Of a stretch of 38,926 nucleotides of DNA, positions 8,935-18,328 are shown piece by piece. Source of the DNA: Candidatus Dojkabacteria bacterium (GTDB lineage: Bacteria > Patescibacteriota > Dojkabacteria > SC72); the NCBI GenBank assembly GCA_028694805.1, contig JAQVKD010000001.1, forward strand, positions 89,549 to 128,474. Direction: 5' to 3'. The first letter of the stretch is position 1, and each line of letters begins with the position of its first letter. The translations under genes and the position numbers were made by a program. The notes beneath the pieces are model-generated. The model did not search any database. It had not been told where the DNA came from and saw only the letters and a program-made list of their open reading frames with translations.

Positions 8935-9741
8935 TTATTCATATTCAAATCTTTTAATTACTTCGTCGTAGTCTAATGCAAATTTTTTAATGAAATATTT
9001 AAGAAACTTATTCGTATCATCTACATAATTAGATGAATTAGGTGATTCCCTTCCTCTATTTTTTAATATTGTTGCATCCCACTTTGGATTCCCAGAAGAT
9101 AATGTTATTTTGTTCAGCTTTATTATTGTATCAAATTTTTGATAAATACTTTCTTTCAAATCACGTTGTCCTTCAGTGTCCTTAAGGAGGTGCATTGATG
9201 CTATAATATCATAATTATGGTCTAACATTGTTACTAATGCTTCCTTGATCTGGTCGTATAACTTTCCGTAGAAATTATAAGGAAGCACAAAAGTGTCTTT
9301 GTTTGTTATTGAAAAATTCTTTTCACCTATTGTGTAATACCCTTGCTTAATGAACTTTTGAGTTAGTCTTGTTTTATATTGTTCTATCTCTGTTGTGATT
9401 CCATCGCATACTTTCAAATCATAATCATTTCCATGTGTAAACTCTACAGTCTGAGTTCCAGCTTGCTTAGTTTCCGTCCATCCCAACATATATTTTAGAT
9501 ATGTATCTATGTTAGTTGCTTTTATTAATGTTATTTTATCAAGTTCTTCATCTGTTAGATTTGAAAATATCTTTTTCTTTTGTTTATCCATTCCCTTCTC
9601 AGGATCTATATATAAAACTTTTTTTCCAGCAATTAGATATATCTTGGCTATATTTGCAGATAACCATGATTTTCCATAACCACTCGGACCTTCGAACAAA
9701 AACTTCTCACTTACATCCTCATCCAACTCTTCTCTTTTCAT
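8935..9741 (-). CDS. P-loop (RecA/AAA_24-like) ATPase
   Basis: FLFEGPSGYGKSWLSANIAKIYL (Walker A), VLYIDPEKG, YDIIASMHL; near YqaJ as in phage recombination modules. Confidence 0.75.
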   Translation of the reverse strand: MKREELDEDVSEKFLFEGPSGYGKSWLSANIAKIYLIAGKKVLYIDPEKGMDKQKKKIFSNLTDEELDKITLIKATNIDTYLKYMLGWTETKQAGTQTVEFTHGNDYDLKVCDGITTEIEQYKTRLTQKFIKQGYYTIGEKNFSITNKDTFVLPYNFYGKLYDQIKEALVTMLDHNYDIIASMHLLKDTEGQRDLKESIYQKFDTIIKLNKITLSSGNPKWDATILKNRGRESPNSSNYVDDTNKFLKYFIKKFALDYDEVIKRFEYE

Positions 9742-9743
9742 CT

Positions 9744-9950
9744 TTAATCACTCTTATATTTTGCTATATATCCAATAAATGTTCCAAATCCCTTTTCTTT
9801 ATGTCTACCTATTTCATTACCATCTTTATCTAATTCTATCCATTCTGATTCGAAATCACATGGTAAAAATTCTATCAAGTCTTCTGATTTTCTTTTAGCT
9901 TTCACTTCAAATCCCTCACTTCTTTTTTCATCTCTAATCACTCCTTTCAA
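9744..9950 (-). CDS. Hypothetical protein
   Basis: Overlaps the RBS/start of the ATPase gene; non-ATG start (TTG/GTG) in this frame. Confidence 0.45.
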   Translation of the reverse strand: MKGVIRDEKRSEGFEVKAKRKSEDLIEFLPCDFESEWIELDKDGNEIGRHKEKGFGTFIGYIAKYKSD

Positions 9951-9956
9951 TTCTTT

Positions 9957-10223
9957 TTACTCAAACTCTATATTTACTTCAACACCATAAAACTCATCAC
10001 AATATTTATGAAATGATTTTGCTGTAACATTAATATAAGTACAGTCTTCGAATTCTATTCTTAAAAAAGTATTATTTTCATCTCCATCAGAAGTTTCATA
10101 TTCTTCAACATTCTTAATTATCTTTCCTTTTAATTGCCCATATCTTTCAAGTCTGACATCTTCTTCTGATTGTTTTTCATGTTTTAATTGAGAACCATAA
10201 TCATTCATTTTTTCCCTTGTCAT
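9957..10223 (-). CDS. Hypothetical protein
   Basis: 88-aa ORF in operon. Confidence 0.55.
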   Translation of the reverse strand: MTREKMNDYGSQLKHEKQSEEDVRLERYGQLKGKIIKNVEEYETSDGDENNTFLRIEFEDCTYINVTAKSFHKYCDEFYGVEVNIEFE

Positions 10224-10225
10224 AA

Positions 10226-10684
10226 CTATTTTTCATCCTCCTTTTCACTTTCCATGTTTTCAGTCTTTTCTTTCATCATAATTTTCTTTATAACAGAAGT
10301 TTCTATCTCCTTTTCATCTCTATCTACATACCTTGAAACTTCCTTAAGAACATTTTTGAACTCTTTTCTTTTCTCTAATATCTCTTTCATCAGTTCTTCT
10401 ATTCTTTTTTCGGGATTTCTTAAATTAAAAGCATTAATAGAATACATATAATAACCTTTCATAAGATTACTTTCTAATTCTGCAGGAGAAAACCAGTCAT
10501 CACGTTCACCATAAAGATTTAGATAAATATATAACCTTTTTTTATCTGCTTCTTTGATGAGATTATAAATCGGTTCAATTATTTCCTTTATGATCTCTAA
10601 ATTTTGTTGTTTTTCTTCTTCTGATTCATTTTTGTTCTTCGTTAGTTCATGTATATTCTTTACTATTTCATTTATATCTTTCAT
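10226..10684 (-). CDS. Hypothetical charged helical protein
   Basis: 152-aa ORF, Lys/Glu rich. Confidence 0.6.
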   Translation of the reverse strand: MKDINEIVKNIHELTKNKNESEEEKQQNLEIIKEIIEPIYNLIKEADKKRLYIYLNLYGERDDWFSPAELESNLMKGYYMYSINAFNLRNPEKRIEELMKEILEKRKEFKNVLKEVSRYVDRDEKEIETSVIKKIMMKEKTENMESEKEDEK

Positions 10685-10688
10685 TATA

Positions 10689-11000
10689 TCATTCCATCCA
10701 TATTATCTTACTCACAAGAACCTTCTTTCGCGACTTTCCAAGAATGTCAACTTCAAATCCTTTTATAACAGAACCTACTTTTCCAGCAATCTCATATATT
10801 ACATCTGGCTTGCATATGTATATTTCTCTTCCTTCTATATTTCCTAGCGTAATCACACTTTTCGAACTATTCGAAATACTTGTAGTAGGCGGATTAATTT
10901 CATATTTTATGAAAGTTACCTTGTCTATTTCAATATCCGTTATTCTGTACAAATATTTAAAGTCTATCTTATTATTCTCAATTTCAATTCCTTTATTCAT
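10689..11000 (-). CDS. Hypothetical protein
   Basis: 103-aa ORF in operon. Confidence 0.55.
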   Translation of the reverse strand: MNKGIEIENNKIDFKYLYRITDIEIDKVTFIKYEINPPTTSISNSSKSVITLGNIEGREIYICKPDVIYEIAGKVGSVIKGFEVDILGKSRKKVLVSKIIWME

Positions 11001-11051
11001 TTTATCACTCTTTTATTTCTTGATAATTACATTCTAATATCAAAATTTGCA

Positions 11052-11252
11052 TTACTTATGTTTAATCGATCCTCTCATCTTAAATAGTCTTATAGTTTCT
11101 GAGATAGCAACACATATCATGAAAACTATAACTAAGAACGCCAGTAATTCCACAGAAAATACAAAATTTGTATTTGTACTTATCTCATATAAATAAAAAA
11201 GAGACAAAACAAATGCTATTCCAATATTAACTGTGTCATATGGTTCGTACAT
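11052..11252 (-). CDS. Small membrane protein (two predicted TM segments)
   Basis: TVNIGIAFVLSLFYLYEI and FSVELLAFLVIVFMICVAI hydrophobic segments. Confidence 0.6.
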   Translation of the reverse strand: MYEPYDTVNIGIAFVLSLFYLYEISTNTNFVFSVELLAFLVIVFMICVAISETIRLFKMRGSIKHK

Positions 11253-11420
11253 TTAACTTTCCTTCTCTATTGAATCAAAGAGCTTTTTTAAAGCATATTC
11301 GATAGCATGTGACCTGCTTCCAAATGTTTTATTTTCAATATCTAAATCCATCAATTTCAAATACTTTTCATCTATTGTATGAGATACTTTAACTTTTTTC
11401 TTTGTTTTCATTTTCTTCAT
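11253..11420 (-). CDS. Ribbon-helix-helix (CopG/Arc-like) DNA-binding protein, 55 aa
   Basis: My translation: MKKMKTKKKVKVSHTIDEKYLKLMDLDIENKTFGSRSHAIEYALKKLFDSIEKES*; VKVSHTID strand plus GSRSHAIEYAL helix. Below the ORF-track cutoff. Confidence 0.75.
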   Translation of the reverse strand: MKKMKTKKKVKVSHTIDEKYLKLMDLDIENKTFGSRSHAIEYALKKLFDSIEKES

Positions 11421-11490
11421 TTATATCCCTCGTCACATATAATACATAATCACATTTTCATTATTAATTGTCACTCCTTTACTTCACTCG

Positions 11491-12489
11491 TTAATCATTG
11501 TCTGTCCTTGGTGCTAAGAGAAACCATATTCTTACTCCTCCACCCCCTAACTTTGATAAAAGAACAATTGGCATTTGTCCACATATATACATCTCCACTG
11601 AATTATTTAATTTGAGTTTTCCGAATTTATTAAAGAATTTCAAGCTAAATTTAAATACATCGTCTTTAAGAGGATATACCACAATATCCTCACCGGAAAG
11701 CATGATACTACTTTGCTTTACTTCATCTCCAACTCTCCAATCAAGTTCATATTTTGTAATATACAATGAACATAAAGTTGTAACATCTTTTGATTTATCA
11801 GTTTTCTTTAATAACGATTTCATTAATCCTGTTAAAGGAGCATAATTTATCACAGTTTTTTGATACTTTTCATCACCTGTCAATCTTGTTAACATAGACT
11901 CAAAACCCTTGTGCTTTTTTACAAGAGCATCTTCACCGTCAGAAGTAGACATTGTATTTAATTGTTTCTCTACTTTCTCTTTTCCATTAATTATGTAAAA
12001 ACGATTTTTCTCTATCGTGTCGATATACATATCAACAGGTTTCTCTTCATTAATTGATAGTTCGTCCGTAATCACCGAAGTATCGATTAGTATCCATTTT
12101 TCATCCTTTTCGTCCTTTAAACTGTCTATACTGTAGTAACTAAATTCTATATTCTGGAATTTTGCAAATGCTCCATGACTGTTTCCTCCTTCTATAGAAA
12201 TCATACATACTTCTTTCTTTCTAAAACATAAAGCAATAGTATATTCCACTTCACTTAAAAAACTTATTATATTATTGAAAGTCCCGCCGCCTAATGTGAA
12301 ATGTATGTCATATTTTACTGATGAATCCATCTTTCTATTAGAACTTTTTCCAGTAAATTCCATGCTTCTTGATTCATAAGAATCCTTTTGTTGATTTTCT
12401 TCTTTTTTAGGAATTCCACTTTTATCTGAAAAAAATGTCTGATTAGGATATTCTATCATTTGTTCGTTCTTTACTTCTGTTTCGTTCAT
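11491..12489 (-). CDS. Divergent PCNA-like sliding clamp with an N-terminal extension
   Basis: C-term FKFSLKFFNKFGKLKLNNSVEMYICGQMPIVLLSKLGGGGVRIWFLLAPRTDND matches the PCNA C-terminal pattern (...MPLKLEF...G....YLLAPR). Confidence 0.7.
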   Translation of the reverse strand: MNETEVKNEQMIEYPNQTFFSDKSGIPKKEENQQKDSYESRSMEFTGKSSNRKMDSSVKYDIHFTLGGGTFNNIISFLSEVEYTIALCFRKKEVCMISIEGGNSHGAFAKFQNIEFSYYSIDSLKDEKDEKWILIDTSVITDELSINEEKPVDMYIDTIEKNRFYIINGKEKVEKQLNTMSTSDGEDALVKKHKGFESMLTRLTGDEKYQKTVINYAPLTGLMKSLLKKTDKSKDVTTLCSLYITKYELDWRVGDEVKQSSIMLSGEDIVVYPLKDDVFKFSLKFFNKFGKLKLNNSVEMYICGQMPIVLLSKLGGGGVRIWFLLAPRTDND

Positions 12490-12587
12490 TTAATTATCTC
12501 CTTAAAAATCTATATTTAAAAACCATTTTCCTAACTCCCAGAAGATTATTGAAATAACGACAACAACAAGAGTATATAATATATCGT

Positions 12588-13091
12588 TCATAACAATAAT
12601 TTCTCCAAAAAATCAATACAATCTTGTTTATTTAAATTTCTCTCTCCGGCGTTATTCAACACTTTAATGTTCTTAGATTTTATTATTTCTCTTGCAATAT
12701 TAATGGAATGTACTGGTCTATACCATCCAACCTCCTTCGTTACATCAGGTGTCCCTCCTTCACAACGAAAGATATCGATAGCTAAGCAATCTTTTTTAAG
12801 TTTAATACAATCATTATATGTTCCTCTAGAACCTCTTGTGAATTGTATCGGTTTTCCAATTAGTATGAGAGTGAAATCAGAATTCTTAATATTAAACCTT
12901 CTTCTTTCAATCCATCCGCCTTTATTACCTTCTTTATCTGACACTATATTGATCTTTATATCATTTGGAATTTCGTCATACAAAGGATGAAAGTTCCTCT
13001 CAGCATTTATTTCTGTTTCTATTCCATGCTTTTTGGCAAAATAATTTCCTGCTAAATCCGCACCTGACTGACCTCCTGTAATTATCTTCAT
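12588..13091 (-). CDS. cpYpsA-like / putative molybdenum-carrier-family SLOG (Rossmann-like) protein
   Basis: MKIITGGQSGADLAGNYFAKKHGIET...HPLYDEIPND...RRRFNIKNSDFTLILIG...RGTYNDCIKLKKDCLAID. Confidence 0.85.
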   Translation of the reverse strand: MKIITGGQSGADLAGNYFAKKHGIETEINAERNFHPLYDEIPNDIKINIVSDKEGNKGGWIERRRFNIKNSDFTLILIGKPIQFTRGSRGTYNDCIKLKKDCLAIDIFRCEGGTPDVTKEVGWYRPVHSINIAREIIKSKNIKVLNNAGERNLNKQDCIDFLEKLLL

Positions 13092-13097
13092 TTTACA

Positions 13098-13412
13098 TCA
13101 CTCCATTTTGTTTATCATATCCATAAGAAGAAATCTGTGACATGGATACTGTTTCTCGTAACAGCATAAATACACATCCCTGCTTTTAGCCAGTTCTTTT
13201 ACATTTTTCATCATTATTTGACAGAAAGAACAGCTTTCCATTTCATTTTTAAATTCTACTATAAATTCATCCCATGTGATTTCTTTTCTTTTGTACTTAT
13301 TTAATAAATTCCATGATGGAGATAACGGATGACCTTCAGTTCTGGTTACTTTCATTATTAATACACCTTTTGGTAGATTTTTAATGTTTGATATGTAAGT
13401 TTCTTTTAACAT
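13098..13412 (-). CDS. DUF488 family protein
   Basis: C-term DVYLCCYEKQYPCHRFLLMDMI matches LLCYE....CHR..L. Confidence 0.75.
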   Translation of the reverse strand: MLKETYISNIKNLPKGVLIMKVTRTEGHPLSPSWNLLNKYKRKEITWDEFIVEFKNEMESCSFCQIMMKNVKELAKSRDVYLCCYEKQYPCHRFLLMDMINKME

Positions 13413-13434
13413 TTCTTATCACTCCTTATTATTT

Positions 13435-14931
13435 TCATTTAATATATATTCTTTCTTTTGTATATCCCTCAACTTCATATTCATAAAAATTCTCTTTACT
13501 CCATTTTAATTCCATTGGTGTATTCAATAGAATTTCATATACAAAAGCATTCTTCTTTGATGAATCATTTTTCACAGTTCTCATACTGCGTCCGATTCTT
13601 TGGCAATATCTTATAGTGCTTTTCGTTGCGTTGCACATGACTACGCTATCAATACTAGGAATATTAACTCCTTCTGATCCCAATAGCCCAAATATCAGTC
13701 CATCTAATTTTCCTTTTTCAAGCATATTAAATACTTTACTACGTTCACTGCCTGTCATATCTGCGCTTACACCAATAACTTTAATTCTTTTTTTATTTAA
13801 CTCTTCCACGTAGAAATCCCTAGTAAATACATTGCTATTCTTACTATTCACAAAGTCAGTGTAAACTATGAACTTTTTATTATTTCTTGCCAGGCTCGTG
13901 ACTAGATTTAATATATAATTTACTTTTATAATTGACGATGCACTCATTTGCTTTATGTACCGAGAGAGGTCTAACTTAATAAGACCACAAGTTGATATTT
14001 GTGACTGTATATTTCGATCATGAATAACTATTGTATTAAACACTGGACTTACTAATATTTTTTTATCTACAAGCTCCCTTATGTTAATTTTATAACACAT
14101 GTCTCCAAGCAGCCCAAAGAACAGAGGTGATGTACCATCGATTCTATAGAGTGTCGCACTTAACCCAAGTCTATATGGTGCACGAACATTACTAGCAACC
14201 TTGCTAAATTGCTCACTACTGTAATGGTGACATTCGTCTGTAACAAGAAGACCAAATCGTTCGTTACATAACCTATCTAATTTATTCAGGAGCGACTGAG
14301 ACGTTGCTATTACTATATCTTGTCTTATATTTGACTCATAACCTGTATCCGATACTATACTCAATTTCTTTCTGTCGTTTTTTGATAATTTTCCTCCTAT
14401 CACACCTATTTGACTTTTTATAGAGTCACCAAATTGATGTGTTAATGTATCGAACCATACACTAAATAAATCGTTAGTGTGTACAGTTATTAATGTCTTA
14501 ACCTTCATTCTTTGAATTATCATACATGCTAAAAATGACTTACCGCTACCTGTTGGAGACTTAATTATTCCACAACAACCACAGCTCAACCATGAATTAA
14601 TTGCATCTTTTTGAAAATCATATGGTTGAAATAATATATTTCCAATATTTATTTCCTTGCTTCTAAAATTTTCCTTTCCATTCACTGTCCATCCAAGGCT
14701 TTGAAGATGTCTAATCAATATAGGTGCGAACCCAACTGATGACCACACAATCTTTAATTCAGGACTATTTTTATAAATGAACGTAAAATACTTCCTCTCT
14801 GTTCCATATTTCCAGCTTTTAAACAACCAACTCTTATACTCAATAATTTGCAGAAACTCATCATTAGAGCATCCATTTAGCTTGTAATATACTCTATTAC
14901 TTTGAATCTGTAAATCTACAACCTTTACCAT
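13435..14931 (-). CDS. SF2 DNA helicase (XPB/UvsW-like)
   Basis: Motif I IIKSPTGSGKSFLACMII, DECHH box LLVTDECHHYSSEQF, motif III LGLSATLYRIDG, motif VI IRYCQRIGRSMR. Confidence 0.92.
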   Translation of the reverse strand: MVKVVDLQIQSNRVYYKLNGCSNDEFLQIIEYKSWLFKSWKYGTERKYFTFIYKNSPELKIVWSSVGFAPILIRHLQSLGWTVNGKENFRSKEINIGNILFQPYDFQKDAINSWLSCGCCGIIKSPTGSGKSFLACMIIQRMKVKTLITVHTNDLFSVWFDTLTHQFGDSIKSQIGVIGGKLSKNDRKKLSIVSDTGYESNIRQDIVIATSQSLLNKLDRLCNERFGLLVTDECHHYSSEQFSKVASNVRAPYRLGLSATLYRIDGTSPLFFGLLGDMCYKINIRELVDKKILVSPVFNTIVIHDRNIQSQISTCGLIKLDLSRYIKQMSASSIIKVNYILNLVTSLARNNKKFIVYTDFVNSKNSNVFTRDFYVEELNKKRIKVIGVSADMTGSERSKVFNMLEKGKLDGLIFGLLGSEGVNIPSIDSVVMCNATKSTIRYCQRIGRSMRTVKNDSSKKNAFVYEILLNTPMELKWSKENFYEYEVEGYTKERIYIK

Positions 14932-14950
14932 TTTATTTCCCTACACTTTC

Positions 14951-14985
14951 TTTTACTATATAACTCTTTATATATAAAGGTTTCG
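14951..14985 (-). promoter_or_regulatory. TATA promoter of the shared AAGAGTTA family
   Basis: Minus strand AACCTTTATATATAAAGAGTTATATAGTA, upstream of the SF2 helicase start at 14931. Confidence 0.55.
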
Positions 14986-15010
14986 TTAAAAAATCTTTAT
15001 AAGGATATAA

Positions 15011-15217
15011 TTATTTTTTCTTTCTTTTAATTGTTTTATTTAATGACATTGTTAAATTTACACCATCACAATGAAATCTTAATGACGGATAAATGTAAAA
15101 TCTATCATAGTTTAAATGATAAATTAGAAACACTATCAAGTACACCCCTTTACCAAGTTTATGAATTCCTAAACTTTTTGATTTAATTTTGCACTTCATA
15201 GTACACTCAGTAATCAA
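15011..15217 (-). CDS. Hypothetical protein
   Basis: 68-aa ORF overlapping the polB stop by 4 nt. Confidence 0.5.
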   Translation of the reverse strand: MITECTMKCKIKSKSLGIHKLGKGVYLIVFLIYHLNYDRFYIYPSLRFHCDGVNLTMSLNKTIKRKKK

Positions 15218-17439
15218 AATTCAAACAAACTTCTTTGGTTTGTATCTAACTTACTTATTAATTCATCTTTTCTAACACCTAATAATTCAAGAACACCTTT
15301 ACGCGTATTACTTCCAATCAACGGAGGTAATAGTTGAGAATACAAATAATAACCATAATCTATTCTACACTTATCTCTGTTCTTGAATACATAATCAGCC
15401 TCTTCAGCCTTTTCGCTTATTAGCTTCTTACCGTTGTTAAGGATGAAAAACTGTATGCGGTCACCAACTTCGCTTGGTCTCCCTCTTTCTTTCATCTTTA
15501 TAGCAACTTGCACATGAACTTGTAGATTATCGTAATGCGTTATTGGTTTTGTAAGTTTCTTGCTTAACACTAAATCATTTAGGTCAATCTTTCCATCATT
15601 CAATAACTTAGCTTGTTCTTTCACTAACTCTACTGATTTTTTAATTCCATCTTCTAATTTCTTCTCTTTCAAGATGAAGTCTATTGCTTTAGACATATTG
15701 TTGCTCGCAAAATTAGACCATTCTCTTCTCACTATTTCCATACCCTTAGTTGTGATACCTTCTTTTCCATCATCATCTACAGTAAGCATTGCATAGTGCT
15801 TTTTAGCTACTATGACAATACGCCTAATAAAATTCTCATATGCTAAATTCATTGGTTTCTCAAGTGTTTTGTTAACTGCTTCAGCAGCATAATTTACAGC
15901 CCATACACATTCTTCTCTTGTTACTAAATCCTTTGACCTGATATTACCGTCCATTTTTGTTACACTAACATATGTACTATCAGTGTCTGTCATTTTCACA
16001 TCTAATAAATAATTCACATTATCTTTCTTTACTTCTAATCTGTTTATCATTTCAATTGTCTTCCTTATTTGTAATCTTCCATTAGTTGTAACCGCACTTG
16101 CAACATACCATGAATAGACTTTAGATAAAGAATCACCACTATACCCATATACACTATTAGCTACAATCTTGAATGCATTCTGTGACGAATCATACAACAA
16201 GTATTCAGATGAATCTTTTTTGTGCTTTTTCATTTCCTTTTTTGCGACTGCTCTTGCATCTAATACTCTCTTTAGCATTCTTGGCATTATACCAACATAC
16301 TTCTCCTTTTTGACAAATGTAGCATACGGACTTCCATATTCATCTTTCTGCACTTCAACATCACTGTCGGTTAAACCTAATTTACTTAAATCACTTTCTG
16401 TAACTAATGTTGTGTAACATAAATTATACTTTATAATCAAGGACGGATAAAGTGCGGAATAGTCAAGTGAACAAAGGTAGTCTATAACTCCCAATTCTTT
16501 TACCATGACAAAGGCACCTTTTAACTCTTCGTCATCATTTTTATAACTACTACCAGAACCCATACGAATTGGAATTACTCTATCTTCTTTTCTGAATTCT
16601 TGTAATAAAATATTCTCGACCATGATACCCGACCCCATAGAATTTATTACATCTTGAACCAATTTTCCAGACACTTTTGATAATGCAACAAACTTATCAA
16701 GTAATCTGAATCTAGTCAAAAACTCAAGAGCCAACTGTGAATCACGAGAACAGTACTCTATGAATTTGTTACGAAGTTCAATGTCATTAGTATTATTCCA
16801 ATACTTTACCATATCTTCTACTGGAAACTCCAATTTCTCTAACCCCAAGATTTCTTTAGAAACATGTTCTAGTGTTAGTTTCTTGAGATTATATGCCTTG
16901 AGAAAAACATTGGTAGCATCCTCACGCTTCAAGATAGCAAGAATGTCAATTACTATTTTTCCATATACATTACGAATAGAAGTCACAGAAAATCCTTTAC
17001 TAAGATGTTTATGACAATATATACTTTTATCAGCATTTCCTACATTTAAATTTTTCATTCTCAATACTCTTGCTCTTTCCGTTATATATGGTATATCAAA
17101 ATTATTTCCGTTGAATGTACATACTACGTCATTTTCTTTAATTAATTCAAACTCTTTATTAATAAGTTTAACTTCATCTATAAAGTAACATATTACTTTG
17201 CCTTTCCAAATTTCAATTCCTTCATATTCCTTAGTTAAAACAAAAATAACATTCCTAGTTTCTACATTCTCAATCCTATAGAGATAGTTAAAATGATTTG
17301 AAACAAGTATAATCGGACAAGTATCGCTCGTAGGCATTTGATTAATGTTAAGAGGAACTACTTCAATATCCAGACTAATTACTTTTAGCTTAATACCTAT
17401 ACACCTGCCTAGATTCAGAAAATAGTTGTTTTTTAGTAT
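15214..17439 (-). CDS. polB: Family B DNA polymerase, exonuclease + polymerase portion (open frame 15214-17439; ATG-only ORF ends at 17337)
   Basis: ExoI SLDIEVVP (encoded upstream of the ATG at 17337), ExoII FNGNNFDIPYI, ExoIII YCSRDS, motif A SLDYSALYPSLI, motif B KIVANSVYGYSG, motif C MTDTDSTYV; C-terminal PIP box NQRSLFEF*. Confidence 0.95.
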   Translation of the reverse strand: MLKNNYFLNLGRCIGIKLKVISLDIEVVPLNINQMPTSDTCPIILVSNHFNYLYRIENVETRNVIFVLTKEYEGIEIWKGKVICYFIDEVKLINKEFELIKENDVVCTFNGNNFDIPYITERARVLRMKNLNVGNADKSIYCHKHLSKGFSVTSIRNVYGKIVIDILAILKREDATNVFLKAYNLKKLTLEHVSKEILGLEKLEFPVEDMVKYWNNTNDIELRNKFIEYCSRDSQLALEFLTRFRLLDKFVALSKVSGKLVQDVINSMGSGIMVENILLQEFRKEDRVIPIRMGSGSSYKNDDEELKGAFVMVKELGVIDYLCSLDYSALYPSLIIKYNLCYTTLVTESDLSKLGLTDSDVEVQKDEYGSPYATFVKKEKYVGIMPRMLKRVLDARAVAKKEMKKHKKDSSEYLLYDSSQNAFKIVANSVYGYSGDSLSKVYSWYVASAVTTNGRLQIRKTIEMINRLEVKKDNVNYLLDVKMTDTDSTYVSVTKMDGNIRSKDLVTREECVWAVNYAAEAVNKTLEKPMNLAYENFIRRIVIVAKKHYAMLTVDDDGKEGITTKGMEIVRREWSNFASNNMSKAIDFILKEKKLEDGIKKSVELVKEQAKLLNDGKIDLNDLVLSKKLTKPITHYDNLQVHVQVAIKMKERGRPSEVGDRIQFFILNNGKKLISEKAEEADYVFKNRDKCRIDYGYYLYSQLLPPLIGSNTRKGVLELLGVRKDELISKLDTNQRSLFEF

Positions 17440-17987
17440 TCAATCTTCACAATTTCATCTTTAAGAACTCTTATTTCACCTCTATCTACTATGTAAAGTT
17501 TATCACAGTTAAGTCCATAGTTCTGTAATTCTTTCCCGTTCTCGTTAAATTCAATAACGTCCATACCGTTCATATCCATATCCACCATAAATCTATTAAC
17601 ATAAACTATGTCAGCCTCATACAAAGAAGCACTTGTTATTTCATTAATATTATTTTTAAGCATATCTCTACATTCAGGTGTAGTCTTCGGATTAAATAGT
17701 GTAATTTTTAACATTGGTGTTTTCTCAACCTGATAACCAACAGGGCGGTATCTCATCACAACATCCACTCTCTTGGCATATCCTTTCAGAACTTTCTCTA
17801 CAATTTTCTGCAGTTCAAAAATATCAAGTCCTGAATTATCACAATAAAAATACGGTTCCATTCCTAAAACATGTAAAACTATATCCTTTCCTTCGTCTAC
17901 CCCACCCACGATCTTTCCGTAAAGCCTCACAACAGCATCACTATTTCTGTTATATGCATAGTCTGCATCAATTACAATCATCTTCAT
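17433..17987 (-). CDS. Family B DNA polymerase, separately encoded N-terminal domain
   Basis: VLGMEPYFYCDNSG, VVMRYRPVGYQVEKTPMLKITLFNPKTTPECRDML, SLYEADIVYVNRFMVDMDM match archaeal PolB N-terminal domains. Confidence 0.88.
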   Translation of the reverse strand: MKMIVIDADYAYNRNSDAVVRLYGKIVGGVDEGKDIVLHVLGMEPYFYCDNSGLDIFELQKIVEKVLKGYAKRVDVVMRYRPVGYQVEKTPMLKITLFNPKTTPECRDMLKNNINEITSASLYEADIVYVNRFMVDMDMNGMDVIEFNENGKELQNYGLNCDKLYIVDRGEIRVLKDEIVKIEY

Positions 17988-18325
17988 TCAATATCCTCAT
18001 TAATTTGACTCCTTTTCTTTTCTTTAGCCCTTTCCGATATTTCTCTTAACATCACTTTTCTATCTCTCTTTCGTACCCACTCATCAAGATAATGCCTTTT
18101 GAAATCATAGTCATACACTAATATTTTTTGGCGATTCCTTTCAATTTCATTCTTCATGCCATTTAGAAAATCCTCATCCAATAATATATCATCCATATCC
18201 ATCACACCATATTCCTTTTTTAACCATTCCAAATAATTCCCTTCTCTAATATGTTTATCAACCTCTGAACGTCCTTTAGTTACAATTCTATTTCTTAATT
18301 TTAGTTTTTCAGATGTTAAATCCAT
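17984..18325 (-). CDS. Hypothetical protein
   Basis: ATGA overlap with the PolB-N ORF. Confidence 0.6.
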   Translation of the reverse strand: MDLTSEKLKLRNRIVTKGRSEVDKHIREGNYLEWLKKEYGVMDMDDILLDEDFLNGMKNEIERNRQKILVYDYDFKRHYLDEWVRKRDRKVMLREISERAKEKKRSQINEDIE

Positions 18326-18328
18326 TCT

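Noticed and set aside
17431-17442. PolB split explained by programmed -1 slippage on AAAAAAC
   Set aside because: The zero-frame TAA precedes the A-run, so ribosomes would terminate before any slippery heptamer; no slippery sequence lies between the two stops.
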